The notes: generated by a model not told the origin, from the sequence alone. A stretch of DNA of 64,000 bases from Verrucomicrobiaceae bacterium (GCA_027491155.1 JAIXWR010000042.1:62001-126000), one strand, 5' to 3'. Positions 40,899 to 49,913 are shown, numbered from the stretch's first letter. Numbers and translations: made by a program.

Positions 40899-42956
40899 AT
40901 GATCGCTGACATCTGGTTCAGCTTGGGAGTCACCGTGGCGTCGATCGTCGCGCTGGCTGCGTCCGTCTATCTCTTCCTCGGCGTGCGGTACATTCCGCAC
41001 CGCCGGGTCGGGATCATCGAGAAACTCTGGTCGGCCAGCGGCTCGCTGACCGATGGCCGGATCATCGCCCTCAACGGCGAGGCCGGCTTCCAGGCCAAAG
41101 TCCTGCGCGGCGGCCTCTACGTGGGCTATCCGTTCTGGAAATACACCATCCACAAGGTGCCGCTCGTCACCGTGGCGGAAGGCCGCATCGGCTACGTCTA
41201 TGCCCGCGACGGCCAACCGCTGCCTCCGTCCGAAACGCTCGGCCGCATCGTCGATAGCAACGGCTTCCAGGACGCCGTCGGCTTCCTCGAAACCGGCGGC
41301 CAGCGCGGCCGCCAGCGCGGCATCCTGCGCGAAGGCGTCTATGCCATCAACACCGCGGTCTTCATGGTGATCACCGAGACGGGCGTCCACACCGGCCCGA
41401 TCTCCAGCGAGGAGAACCGCATGGCCCAGCACTGGCTGGAGGAACTCCAGGCCCAGTCCGGATTCACCCCGGTGCTGGTCGGGAATCCGCGCAGCAACAA
41501 GGTGGAACCGCCCGATTCCGCGACCGGTCTTACCGGCTCCGACAACATCGGCGTGATCACCGTCCATGACGGTCCGACACTCGACGCGGGCGAAGTCATC
41601 GCGCCCGAAGTCCGCGACGAGAAAGGCGGCCCGGGCCACAACTACTTCCAGGACCCCGAGACCTTCCTCCGTCTCGGCGGCCGCCGCGGCAAGCAGCTCC
41701 AGGTGCTGACGGACGGCACCTACTTCATCAACCGCTGGTTCGCCACCGTCGAGCTGAAGCCCAAGACGCTGATCCCGATCGGCTACGTCGGGGTGGTGAT
41801 CGGTTACTTCGGCGGCGACGGCACCGACGTCTCCGGCTCGACCTTCCGCTACGGCGAGCAGGTCGAGATCGGCCGCCGCGGGGTGTGGAAGCAGGCGCTC
41901 ACGCCGGGCAAGTATGCGCTGAATCCCTACGCGCTGAAAGTCGAGCTGGTTCCTACGGTGAACTTCGTACTTCGCTGGATTAGCGGGCAGACGGAGACCC
42001 ACAAGTACGACGAGCACCTGAGCAGCATCCCGCTGATCACCGCCGACGGCTACGAGCCGCTCCTGCCGCTGAGCCTGGTCCTCCACATCGACTACCAGAA
42101 GGCCCCGCGCGTCATCCAGCGCTTCGGCGACGTGAACCGGCTGATCAGCCAGACGCTCGATCCGATCCTGACCGCCTACTTCCGCGACGTCGCGCAGAGC
42201 AGCCACATGCTCGACCTGCTGACTCGCCGCGAGGAGATCCAGCGGCATGCGACGGAGGAACTCGGCCGCCGTTTCGAAGGCTACGATATCAACTGCGTCG
42301 CGGTGCTGATCGGCCGGCCGGAAAGCGCGCGCCGCAAGGATGGCGAGGACCCGATCGACAGCCTCTTCGACCAGCTCCGCCAGCGTCGCCTGGCCGAGGA
42401 GCAGAAGGAGACCTTCGGCAAGCAGCAGGAAGCCGCGGCCCGCTTGAAGGAACTCAATCAGGCCCAGGCCGAAGCCGCACGGCAGACGCACCTGACCGAA
42501 ACGCAAATCGAGATCCAGGTCGCGGCCAACCGCGGTTCGGCGCAGTTCGCCGAGGCCGAGCAGCTTGCGAAACGCGAGATCGCGCTGGCGCAGGGCCAGG
42601 CCCGGGTGGCGGAACTGATCGGCCAGGGCGAGGCGGCACGGATCCGCCAGATCGCGGAGGCGGAGGCCGGGAAGATCGCGTGCATCGGCGAAGCCGAAGC
42701 GGAAGTCAGCCGCCAGAAGGTCTCGGCCTTCGGCGACAACCGGCTCTACGCGCTGAACCTGGTGGCCGGCGAGCTTTCCCACAGCACCCAGCCGCTGGTC
42801 CCGGAGAAACTCGTGATGCTCGGCGGCGACGGCCAGAGCTCGCCGCAAGCCGGGGTGTTCCAAGCGATGATGCAACTGCTCACCGCGTGGGATGCCTTGA
42901 AAGAGGAGGCACCGGTGGTGGAAGTGAAGGAGATCGAGCCGCCGAAAGCGGCGTGA
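40899..42956 (+). CDS. SPFH/band-7 (flotillin-like) membrane protein
   Basis: The ATG at 40899 is preceded at 8 nt by a good Shine-Dalgarno (AAAAGGAGAA), rare in this window. The 685-residue protein has one N-terminal TM helix (GVTVASIVALAASVYLFLGV), two SPFH/band-7-like segments (VRYIPHRRVGIIEKLW and PIGYVGVVIGYFGGDG), and a long Ala/Gln/Glu-rich coiled coil (LAEEQKETFGKQQEAAARLK, ARIRQIAEAEAGKI) before a short tail. Such proteins form membrane scaffolds. The probable c-di-AMP riboswitch upstream suggests a role in envelope or osmotic stress. Confidence 0.88.
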   Translation: MIADIWFSLGVTVASIVALAASVYLFLGVRYIPHRRVGIIEKLWSASGSLTDGRIIALNGEAGFQAKVLRGGLYVGYPFWKYTIHKVPLVTVAEGRIGYVYARDGQPLPPSETLGRIVDSNGFQDAVGFLETGGQRGRQRGILREGVYAINTAVFMVITETGVHTGPISSEENRMAQHWLEELQAQSGFTPVLVGNPRSNKVEPPDSATGLTGSDNIGVITVHDGPTLDAGEVIAPEVRDEKGGPGHNYFQDPETFLRLGGRRGKQLQVLTDGTYFINRWFATVELKPKTLIPIGYVGVVIGYFGGDGTDVSGSTFRYGEQVEIGRRGVWKQALTPGKYALNPYALKVELVPTVNFVLRWISGQTETHKYDEHLSSIPLITADGYEPLLPLSLVLHIDYQKAPRVIQRFGDVNRLISQTLDPILTAYFRDVAQSSHMLDLLTRREEIQRHATEELGRRFEGYDINCVAVLIGRPESARRKDGEDPIDSLFDQLRQRRLAEEQKETFGKQQEAAARLKELNQAQAEAARQTHLTETQIEIQVAANRGSAQFAEAEQLAKREIALAQGQARVAELIGQGEAARIRQIAEAEAGKIACIGEAEAEVSRQKVSAFGDNRLYALNLVAGELSHSTQPLVPEKLVMLGGDGQSSPQAGVFQAMMQLLTAWDALKEEAPVVEVKEIEPPKAA

Positions 42957-42967
42957 TCAAGGAGAAG

Positions 42968-43023
42968 GGCGGACACTCTTGTCCGCCATGAATCCGGGAG
43001 GGGCGACAGGAATGTCGCCCCTC
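42968..43023. terminator. Two consecutive hairpins between convergent genes
   Basis: The first stem is GGCGGACA with TGTCCGCC (42968-42987, 4-nt loop). The second is GAGGGGCGACA with TGTCGCCCCTC (42998-43023, GGAA loop). They sit between the SPFH gene and the convergent flavoprotein gene and can act in both directions. Confidence 0.75.
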
Positions 43024-43024
43024 C

Positions 43025-44170
43025 TCATTTCCACGCCGCGGCTATCCCTACCATCGTCCCCGTCGCGAAGCACCCCTGCATCAGATACCCTCCGGTCGGG
43101 GCTTCCCAATCGATCATCTCCCCGGCGACGAAGACACCCGGCAGCTTCTTCAGCATGAGGTTCGCATCGAGTTCATCCCAGCGCACGCCGCCGGCGGACG
43201 AGATCGCCTCGGCGATCGGCCTTGGTCCGGTGAAGTCGACCGGGCAGGCCTTGGCGCGGGCGGCGAGGTCTTGCGGCGAGATGCTGGAAGGCACTCCGCA
43301 ACGCAGGATCGCCTCGGCGGCGGGCGAAAGCTTCCACGATCCCTTCCGCGCAAGTTCCTCCGCCGTGAAAGTCGGCTTGAAGTCGATGTGGATCCGCGGC
43401 TGCGGCATCGCGCGCAGGGTGGCGCCGAGCTGATAGAGTGCTCCGCCTTCGAGCCCGTAGGCGGTGACCATGAGTTCGCCCGCCGCTTCGTGATCCCCGG
43501 CACGGATTACCAGGTTCTTCAGAGGCTGTCCTTCCGCGATCGCCAGCACTTCCGCGGGCCACGGCGTTTCCCAACCGCAGTTCGCGGGAACCAGCGGGTT
43601 CACGCCGATCCCGAGCGATTCCAACAGCGTGGCCCAGCTCCCATCCGATCCGGTGAGCGGCCATGACGCGCCGCCGAGGGCGAGGATCACGGCATCGGCG
43701 GTGAAAGTACGACGTTCCTCGTCGACGGCGAATTCCAACTCGTGCGGCGTGCCGGGCTTGAGGCCGGTCCAGCGGTGCTTCATCTCGAAGGTCACGCCCA
43801 ATCCGCGCAGCCGCTCGACCCAGCGGCGGAGTAGGGGCGCGGCCTTCATTTCCTTCGGATAGACCCGGCCGGTGCGCTGCTCGAAGGTCTCGATCCCCAG
43901 CCCGGCCGCCCATTCGCGGAGGTCGGCGGGGGTGAAGGAGGCCAGCAGGTTCTCCCAGAATCGGTCGGGCTGCCCGGGCCCGGAGTAGCGGGTGACGAAG
44001 CGGGAAAAGTCCTCGCCGTGGGTCAGGTTCAGCCCGCCGCGCCCGGCGACCAGCAGCTTGCGGCCGACCGAGGGCTTGGTGTCGAAGAGCGTGACTTCCG
44101 CGCCCGCCGCCGCCGCCACCTCCGCCGCCCGCAGCCCGGCCGGCCCGCCGCCGATGACGGCGATCTTCAT
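43025..44170 (-). CDS. HI0933/TIGR03862-type FAD-dependent oxidoreductase
   Basis: From the ATG at 44170 the 381-residue flavoprotein begins with the dinucleotide-binding motif IAVIGGGPAGLRAAEVAAAA, followed by KLLVAGRGGLNLTHGE, GRVYPKEMKAAPLLRRW, ALGGASWPLTGSDG, and the C-terminal FAD motif GVFVAGEMIDWEAPTGGYLM. The family is close to BaiN; its physiological substrate is not established. The frame extends 17 codons further upstream without features. Confidence 0.92.
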   Translation of the reverse strand: MKIAVIGGGPAGLRAAEVAAAAGAEVTLFDTKPSVGRKLLVAGRGGLNLTHGEDFSRFVTRYSGPGQPDRFWENLLASFTPADLREWAAGLGIETFEQRTGRVYPKEMKAAPLLRRWVERLRGLGVTFEMKHRWTGLKPGTPHELEFAVDEERRTFTADAVILALGGASWPLTGSDGSWATLLESLGIGVNPLVPANCGWETPWPAEVLAIAEGQPLKNLVIRAGDHEAAGELMVTAYGLEGGALYQLGATLRAMPQPRIHIDFKPTFTAEELARKGSWKLSPAAEAILRCGVPSSISPQDLAARAKACPVDFTGPRPIAEAISSAGGVRWDELDANLMLKKLPGVFVAGEMIDWEAPTGGYLMQGCFATGTMVGIAAAWK

Positions 44171-44226
44171 GGGACGGAGGGAATCACGGGGCTGGTCATC
44201 GGAGCGGGGCGTGGGCAGCATTCAGC

Positions 44227-44418
44227 ATGAAGCTGCAGCAAAACCAAGTGTGGAAGAAGGGCGCGGAGTTCATCCGCATCACCCGGCTTGAGCGCTGGGA
44301 GGTGGCCTACAAGACCATGGCCGATCTCACGACCAAGGAAGGCGAGCATCATGTGCTGCCGAAGAAGGAATTCTGCCGCCTGATCAAGGGGGCGAGGCTG
44401 CTGGAGCCCGAACCGTAG
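44227..44418 (+). CDS. Small conserved-looking protein (63 aa), function unknown
   Basis: This 63-residue protein (MKLQQNQVWKKGAEFIRITR, ending RLLEPEP) is hydrophilic, with no cysteine cluster or TM. VWKKGAEFIRITRLERWEV suggests a small SH3-like barrel. It is divergent from the flavoprotein gene. Confidence 0.65.
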   Translation: MKLQQNQVWKKGAEFIRITRLERWEVAYKTMADLTTKEGEHHVLPKKEFCRLIKGARLLEPEP

Positions 44419-44465
44419 CCGGCGGGCCGCCTTTTCGGACCGGGGTGCCCCGGCCCTTCCGGAGG

Positions 44466-45296
44466 CTACTTCAGGAGCGCGCGGATGGCGGAGGCGGGGA
44501 CGCAGTTCTTGACGACCATCTGGAGCGGGCCTTTCGGCTGGCCGTTGTTGGACTCGTAGTAGATCGACTGGGTGCTGGAGACCATGCCGACGACCTTGCC
44601 GGCCTCGTCGATGACCGGGCCGCCGGAGGAGCCCTTGGCGTAGTCGGCGGTGATGCTCATCCAGACAGCGGCCCCTTTGTCCTTGCGGGCGGGCTGGCGG
44701 TGGTAGCGGGAGACCTCGCCGGAGGTCTGCATGAAAAAGCGGCGGTCGGGGTGGCTGATGACGCGGATTCCGGCCCCGATCTCGGCGGGAGCGCCGAGGG
44801 CGAGCGGCTTCAGGTCGTCCGCCTTGACGCGGAAGATGGCGACGTCCGCGGCCTTGTCGGCGGCGAGGATTTCCACGATGGGGTACGTTTTGCCATCACG
44901 GTCACAGACGCCCATGGCGGCGCCGGTGGCTTTTTCGAACACGTGGAAATTGCTGGCCATCACACCGTCGGTGGTGAGCGCCCAAGCGGAAGCGATGCCG
45001 CCGGGGTGCCAGCGGTCGCATTTGCCGCATTTGTAAACGGAGCCGATCATGTAAACGCCGGTGGCCGGGTCGTCGGGACTGGCGTCGGGAAGCTTGAGGC
45101 CGGCGACGCTTTGCGGCGCGTCTTTCAGGGCCTTGGCGAGGTCGTCGGCAGTGATGTGCTCTTTCGAGTCGGCGATGGCTCCGACCCCGTTCTCGAAGGA
45201 GAGGATCAGCTTGTTGTCATCGACCACGAAGGGTTCTTCGGCAGCCAGAGCGGTGATGAGGAGGACGAGGGGCAGGAATTTCACAGACGACGCCAT
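44466..45296 (-). CDS. Secreted trypsin-like serine protease (S1C-like)
   Basis: Starting at 45296 (MASSVKFLPLVLLITALAAE) the 276-residue exported protein has a chymotrypsin-fold protease domain with the triad His118 (ASNFHVFE), Asp151 (AADVAIFR) and Ser224 (GSSGGPV). A CKCGKC-type pair (YKCGKCDRWHPGG) before the His probably binds zinc or forms a disulfide. No PDZ domain follows, so it is not a full DegP. The first 16 nt overlap the end of the methyltransferase gene upstream, which suggests coupled expression. Confidence 0.87.
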   Translation of the reverse strand: MASSVKFLPLVLLITALAAEEPFVVDDNKLILSFENGVGAIADSKEHITADDLAKALKDAPQSVAGLKLPDASPDDPATGVYMIGSVYKCGKCDRWHPGGIASAWALTTDGVMASNFHVFEKATGAAMGVCDRDGKTYPIVEILAADKAADVAIFRVKADDLKPLALGAPAEIGAGIRVISHPDRRFFMQTSGEVSRYHRQPARKDKGAAVWMSITADYAKGSSGGPVIDEAGKVVGMVSSTQSIYYESNNGQPKGPLQMVVKNCVPASAIRALLK

Positions 45297-46033
45297 ACGC
45301 TGAGGAGCGAAGCGGTCCACTGGAATTTTCTCGCGGTTTCGCGGATCAGGAAGGGTTCGTCGGACTGGCGGAGGAGTTCGAAGTGGCTGCCGAGGGACGA
45401 TTCCAGCCATTCGAGCGTGCTGCCTTCCGGCCAGTTTTCGGGCGGGGTGTATTCGCCGAGCCAGGTGCAGGGGGTGGCGAGGACGAGCTCGCCGCCGGGT
45501 TTCACGAGGTCGGGCAGGCGGTCCAGCAGGAGCTGCGGCTCGGTGAGGCGGCAGAGGAGGTTGGCGGCGTGGACGCGGTCGAAGGTGCTGAGGTCGGGGC
45601 GCAGGTGCATGGCGTCGCCGGTTTCGAAGGCGACCTTGCCGTCAGGGAGGCCAGCCGGGAGGCGGGCGAGAAGGGATGTGCGGAGATGGGCTTCGTCGAG
45701 CCGCTGGTAGGGCAGCGGGCCCTCGGCGAGGGCGGCGGCGGCGCGGATGAAGCTTTGGGAGAAGTCGATGCCGATCGTCTCCTCGCTGTGGCGGGACAGT
45801 TCGTAGGTCGAACGGCCGACGGCGCAGCCGAGATCGAGGGTGCGCGCGACCGGTCCGGTCGAAAAGTGGCGGGTGGTGCGGACGGCGAAATCGAGGGCGT
45901 CCTTCATCCCGGGAGGAGCGCTGGCGGGGAGGATCTCGTCCGAGGTGCCGTAGTGGAACAGCAGGTATTCGGCGAGCAGGCGCTCGGTTTCGTAGGGGTT
46001 GGTGCTCAAGTCGGGGGTGGGGAAGCTTTCCAT
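45281..46033 (-). CDS. OvoA-C-terminal-like SAM methyltransferase (putative 4-mercaptohistidine N1-methyltransferase)
   Basis: From the ATG at 46033 the 250-residue enzyme shows NPYETERLLAEYLLFHYGTS, PPGMKDALDFAVRTTRHF and the SAM-binding motif TLDLGCAVGRSTYELSRH. In ovothiol biosynthesis this domain is the C-terminal third of OvoA and methylates 5- or 4-thiohistidine. Here it stands alone, without the sulfoxide-synthase (FGE-like) and DinB domains. It overlaps the cupin gene by ATGA and the protease gene by 16 nt. The reaction is inferred from the family. Confidence 0.88.
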   Translation of the reverse strand: MESFPTPDLSTNPYETERLLAEYLLFHYGTSDEILPASAPPGMKDALDFAVRTTRHFSTGPVARTLDLGCAVGRSTYELSRHSEETIGIDFSQSFIRAAAALAEGPLPYQRLDEAHLRTSLLARLPAGLPDGKVAFETGDAMHLRPDLSTFDRVHAANLLCRLTEPQLLLDRLPDLVKPGGELVLATPCTWLGEYTPPENWPEGSTLEWLESSLGSHFELLRQSDEPFLIRETARKFQWTASLLSVWRRL

Positions 46034-46410
46034 CAATGGACGGGCGTCTCGCCGGCTTTGGCTGCACCTTCGTCGTAGTAGAAGTCGTTGTCGTGGTGCT
46101 TGGGCACGGGGATGTTGAGGATCTTCATCTTGCCGATGGCGCGGTGGCGGCAACCGGGGCGGATCATCACGGCGCTGAGCGGCTTGACCGGCACGCGGTC
46201 GCCATCGAGTTCGAGGAAGCCCTCGCCTTCGAGCACCACGTAGATCTCGGTCGTCTTGAGATGGTAGTGGCTGGTGGGCTCGTCCTTGACTTCGAGATAG
46301 TGGGCGGAAGCCGGGGCATCGGGGAGATCGACGAAAGCGCGCCGGGTGGTGCCGCAGCAGCAGGCGATGGGCGGGAGATCGGCGAGTTCGACGGGGTGGT
46401 AGCGTTTCAT
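46033..46410 (-). CDS. Cupin-domain metalloprotein
   Basis: This 125-residue single cupin has the two motifs SHYHLKTTEIYVVLEGEGFL and PGCRHRAIGKMKIL, giving three His and one Glu for a metal (probably Fe2+). An N-terminal ACCCGT cysteine run is unusual. It is directly upstream of the OvoA-C-like methyltransferase with a 4-nt overlap, so the two probably act on the same sulfur-containing small molecule. A dioxygenase or a binding role cannot be told apart. Confidence 0.85.
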   Translation of the reverse strand: MKRYHPVELADLPPIACCCGTTRRAFVDLPDAPASAHYLEVKDEPTSHYHLKTTEIYVVLEGEGFLELDGDRVPVKPLSAVMIRPGCRHRAIGKMKILNIPVPKHHDNDFYYDEGAAKAGETPVH

Positions 46411-46423
46411 CGGAGGAGGGAAA

Positions 46424-46512
46424 GTTCACCGCCAAGACGGCAAGGACGCCAAGGTTTAAAATCGTCGGACCCTCCGTCCGACGGCTTCGAGAACCTGGCG
46501 TCCCGGCGTTTC
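46424..46512. repeat. Intergenic GCCAAG-type repeat with internal hairpin
   Basis: The segment contains CCGCCAAGACGGCAAGGACG followed by CCAAGG, a hairpin (CGTCGGA with TCCGACG at 46463-46483) and CCTGGCGTCCCGGCG, a loosely inverted copy. Similar GCCAAG-rich intergenic repeats are common in Verrucomicrobiota and other phyla. It also separates two minus-strand genes. Confidence 0.5.
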
Positions 46513-46528
46513 AAATCCCGGCCCAAAC

Positions 46529-47734
46529 TCAATCCTCGGAAGCCAGAGCGTCCATGAGGTAGCGGGCGGGGCGGAAGTTCTCGATGACCACCTCGCGCTG
46601 GTTGCCACGCTTCATGCGGACCTGCTTGAGGTTGAAGTTCGGCGTCTTGTGGGGCGCGAACAGGATGTCGTCGTGGGTCGAGTTCTCGTGCTTCTTGAAC
46701 ATCTCCGGCACGATGTCGCCGCCGAGATGATCGTCGCGGCCGGTGGCGAGGTGGCAGGTGCCGAGAACCTTCTCGTCCTGGATGTCGGCGTAGGAAACGG
46801 GCAGCACCTGGGTGCCGAAGCCGAGTTCGCCGAGGGTGCCGGTCATCGGGTCGTCCTGGAGGCGGGCGTTGTGGCGGTCGATGGTGGCTTGGTTGCCGGC
46901 GATCAGCTCGGACTTGACGATGCAGCGGTCCACGACGGTGAGCACGCCCAGGGTGCCGTCCTCGTACTTCATCGGGAAGTGGCCCCGGGCGTCCTGCGGG
47001 ACGAAGTAGACCTCGCCGGCGGGAAGGTTGGCGATGTCGGGCGTTTTGCCCTGGCAGAGCCCGTGCGACTTCTGGGCCTCCTGGCCGCCGAGGCCGAGCC
47101 AGGCGGTGAGGATGCGGCCGTCCTCGAGCTCGAAGTCGATCTCGATGTCATCGGCCTTGGTGAGGGCGAGCCGGAGCTTTTCGGCATCGTGCGAGACCTC
47201 GTGGTAATCCACGGCGAGGCCGGAGTTGAGGATGATGTCGTTCAGTCCGTGAAGCGTGGCACCGCGGAAGCCGTGGACCTTGCACTTGGCGGTGAGCGGT
47301 GCGGTGGCGGAGTAGGTGGAGACGCAGAGGATGAGGTCGTAGACCGGGTAGATGTCCTTTTCCAGCGAGAGCTGCCGGCCGGCGCTGTCCCAGACCTCGT
47401 CGGCGAGGTCGAGGTTCGAGCCGCCGGTGATCTTGTAGGCGAACATTTCGCCGCCGCTCATCCCGAGTTCGTCGAGGGCGCCGTTCTTGAGGCCGAGGTA
47501 GAACACCTCGTGGGCCTTCTTCTGGACGGGGAACCCGGGCTGGCGGAGGAAGGAGAAGTCCTTCATCAGCGCGGCGGGATCGTCGAAATCGGTGAGGATG
47601 CAGACGCGGCAGCCCCGGGTCGGCTGGAAGACGGTGCCGAGGAGGCGCACGAGGTCGAAGGGCGGGAATTCGCGCTTCTCGGGGTGAAGCAGAATGTCCT
47701 CGGCGAGGTAGGCGGGGAGACTGGCGGTTGACAT
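46529..47734 (-). CDS. M29-like aminopeptidase family protein
   Basis: From the ATG at 47734 the 401-residue protein has the C-terminal pattern of thermophilic (M29) aminopeptidases: GEVYFVPQDARGHFPMKYED, LGELGFGTQV, DEKVLGTCHLATG and a terminal HDDILFAPHKT. These hold the Glu and His ligands for two metal ions. It differs enough from AmpS/AmpT that the exact activity is uncertain. It is cytoplasmic by appearance. The frame is open further upstream, but that part is not homologous. Confidence 0.8.
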   Translation of the reverse strand: MSTASLPAYLAEDILLHPEKREFPPFDLVRLLGTVFQPTRGCRVCILTDFDDPAALMKDFSFLRQPGFPVQKKAHEVFYLGLKNGALDELGMSGGEMFAYKITGGSNLDLADEVWDSAGRQLSLEKDIYPVYDLILCVSTYSATAPLTAKCKVHGFRGATLHGLNDIILNSGLAVDYHEVSHDAEKLRLALTKADDIEIDFELEDGRILTAWLGLGGQEAQKSHGLCQGKTPDIANLPAGEVYFVPQDARGHFPMKYEDGTLGVLTVVDRCIVKSELIAGNQATIDRHNARLQDDPMTGTLGELGFGTQVLPVSYADIQDEKVLGTCHLATGRDDHLGGDIVPEMFKKHENSTHDDILFAPHKTPNFNLKQVRMKRGNQREVVIENFRPARYLMDALASED

Positions 47735-47784
47735 GACCCCCAAGGCTAGGACCGGACCCACGGCGCGCAAGGGTGGTTTTTGTA

Positions 47785-48243
47785 TCACCCGCCGCCGAGG
47801 TCCATGCCCTTGTCGCGCATGTCCTGGAGGACGGACGACATGTCCTCCAGTTTCTCCCAGAGGTCCTGCACGACGAACATCGGGGCACCGGCGCGGACGG
47901 CGATGGCGATGCAGTCGCTGGGGCGGGCGTCGATCTCGACGATCTTGCGTTCCATGATCTCGTTCTGCGCTTCGAGGATCAGGCGGGCGAAGTAGATTTC
48001 CTGTTCGACGTGGACGATCACCGCGCGGCTGACTTTCGCGCCGAAGGCCTGGAGGGTCAGCAGGTAGAGGTCGTGGGTGAGCGGCCGCGGCGGGGTTTCG
48101 CCGGCGAGGGCGGCATTGATCGAGGCGCCGATGGCGAGGTCGATGTAGAAGACGATCGCCTTGTGGCCGTCGCCGAGGAACACGGCGCAACCGGCCGGTG
48201 TGGGCAGCAGGGCGATGGGTTCGACGCGGACAAGGGCGGGCAC
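47785..48243 (-). CDS. Bifunctional-nuclease (BFN/DUF151) domain protein
   Basis: The 152-residue reading from GTG at 48243 covers the BFN domain: VFLGDGHKAIVFYIDLAIGA, RPLTHDLYLLTLQAFGAKV, IVHVEQEIYFARL, IDARPSDCIAIAVRAGAPMF. Members are reported as nucleases or stress regulators. The start is uncertain because the frame stays open into the divergent dinB region. Confidence 0.82.
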   Translation of the reverse strand: MPALVRVEPIALLPTPAGCAVFLGDGHKAIVFYIDLAIGASINAALAGETPPRPLTHDLYLLTLQAFGAKVSRAVIVHVEQEIYFARLILEAQNEIMERKIVEIDARPSDCIAIAVRAGAPMFVVQDLWEKLEDMSSVLQDMRDKGMDLGGG

Positions 48244-48364
48244 GACGACTATGTCGCCCGGCCGGCGGCGTCTGTCCAAGGTGAAAGCGTGGAGGCTTGA
48301 GATTCCGGGGCCGCGGCGGCGCTTGCCGGCGAACCGGCGCGTGGCAGAATCCCGGCAGGACCGC

Positions 48365-49399
48365 ATGCGGAAGATCGTCCACATCGACATGGATTGCTTT
48401 TACGCGGCGATCGAGGAGCGCGAGGACCCCACGTTGCGCGGCAAGCCGGTGGGCGTGGCGGGCAGTTCACGGCGCGGGGTGCTGACCACGGCGAACTACG
48501 AGGCGCGGAAGTTCGGCTGCCGCTCGGCGATGCCGGTCTTCAAGGCGCTGGAGCTGTGCCCGCAGCTCGTGCTGGTGCCGGTGCGCTTCGAGCTTTACCA
48601 GGCGGAGAGCGCGCGGATCCGGGCGATTTTCGGCAGGTTCACGGAGAAGATCGAGCCGCTGTCGCTGGACGAGGCGTATCTCGATCTTTCGCATCTCCAG
48701 ACCCCGGCGGCGACCGTGGCGCGGGAGATCCGCAACCAGATCCGGGAGGAGACCGGTTTAACAGCGTCGGCGGGGATCGGGCCGAACAAGCTGATCGCGA
48801 AGATCGCCAGCGACTGGAACAAGCCGGACGGCCAGCACGAGATCCGGCCGGACGAGGTGGAGGCGTTCATGAAAGAGCTGCCGGTCGGGAAGCTGTGGGG
48901 CGTGGGTGGCAAGATGCGGGCGAAGCTGGAGACGCTGGGCGTGCGGACCTGCGGCGACTTGCAGCGTTTCGACAAGATCGGGATGTCGCGGCGTTTCGGG
49001 AAGTGGGGACTGGAGCTGTGGGAGCTGTGCCGGGGGATCGATGCCCGCGAGGTCGAAAGCCACCGGATCCGCAAGTCGGTCAGCAGCGAGAACACCTTCC
49101 GCGAGAACCTGACCTGCCTCGACGACCTGCGGCCGCCGATGCACTCGATGCTCGACGGATTGGCGGAAGACCTGGTGCGGCACGACGACCGCGAGATCCG
49201 CTCGCTGGTGGTGAAGATGAAGTTCGCCGACTTCACCCGGACCACCGCGGAGAAGGCGCACGCGGTGCTGGATGCGGGGATTTTCGAGGAGCTGCTGGCC
49301 GAGGCGTGGCAGCGCGGGCAAGGGAAGCCGGTGCGGCTGTTAGGCGTCGGAGTGCGGTTCCGCGATCCGGAGGAGAAGGTGCAGTTGGAGCTGCTGTAG
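48365..49399 (+). CDS. dinB: DNA polymerase IV (Y-family)
   Basis: From the ATG at 48365 the 344-residue translesion polymerase has the catalytic residues in HIDMDCFYAAIEERED and PLSLDEAYLDLSH. GVLTTANYEARKFGCRSAMP is the fingers signature, and ASAGIGPNKLIAKIASDW and an HhH (LWGVGGKMRAKLETLGV) follow. The length is typical for Pol IV without a long C-terminal clamp tail; QLELL at the very end may serve as the beta-clamp motif. Confidence 0.95.
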   Translation: MRKIVHIDMDCFYAAIEEREDPTLRGKPVGVAGSSRRGVLTTANYEARKFGCRSAMPVFKALELCPQLVLVPVRFELYQAESARIRAIFGRFTEKIEPLSLDEAYLDLSHLQTPAATVAREIRNQIREETGLTASAGIGPNKLIAKIASDWNKPDGQHEIRPDEVEAFMKELPVGKLWGVGGKMRAKLETLGVRTCGDLQRFDKIGMSRRFGKWGLELWELCRGIDAREVESHRIRKSVSSENTFRENLTCLDDLRPPMHSMLDGLAEDLVRHDDREIRSLVVKMKFADFTRTTAEKAHAVLDAGIFEELLAEAWQRGQGKPVRLLGVGVRFRDPEEKVQLELL

Positions 49400-49403
49400 G
49401 TGG

Positions 49404-49913
49404 TTACCGCGCCAGGTATTTCCGTGACTGCACCACGTATTTCTCCGCCCAGGATTTCACCTTGGACTGCTCGTCGAGGGACAGGGTGCGCACGACTTTC
49501 GCCGGGGAGCCGAGGACCAGCGAGCCGGGCGGGATGAAGGTGCCGCCGGTGACCAAGGCGCCCGCGCCGATGATCGAGCGCTCGCCGATGACCGCGCCGT
49601 CGAGGACGATGGCCCCCATGCCGACCAGCACCTCGTCCTTCACCGTGCAGGCGTGGAGGATGGCCGAGTGGCCGACGGTGACGAGTTCGCCGACGTGGCA
49701 GCCGTAGTCGTCGGCGAGGTGGATGACCGCGTTGTCCTGGATGTTCGAGCGCGGGCCGACGACGATTTCGTTGATGTCGCCGCGGAGGGTGGCCTGGTAC
49801 CAGACGCTGCTTTCCTCGCCGAGGGTGACCCGCCCGATCACGTCGGCGCTGGCGGCGACGAAGGCGGAGGGGGCGATGTCGGGGCTGAAGGACTCGTAGC
49901 GTTCGATGGCCAT
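49404..49913 (-). CDS. Gamma-carbonic-anhydrase-like hexapeptide-repeat protein
   Basis: The ATG at 49913 gives 169 residues forming a left-handed beta-helix of hexapeptide repeats (VIGRVTLGEESSVWYQATLR, IVVGPRSNIQDNAVI). Three metal-ligand His residues sit at DNAVIHLADD, TVGHSAILHACTV, as in the gamma-class/YrdA family. The actual carbonic anhydrase activity is not certain. It is convergent with dinB. Confidence 0.9.
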   Translation of the reverse strand: MAIERYESFSPDIAPSAFVAASADVIGRVTLGEESSVWYQATLRGDINEIVVGPRSNIQDNAVIHLADDYGCHVGELVTVGHSAILHACTVKDEVLVGMGAIVLDGAVIGERSIIGAGALVTGGTFIPPGSLVLGSPAKVVRTLSLDEQSKVKSWAEKYVVQSRKYLAR

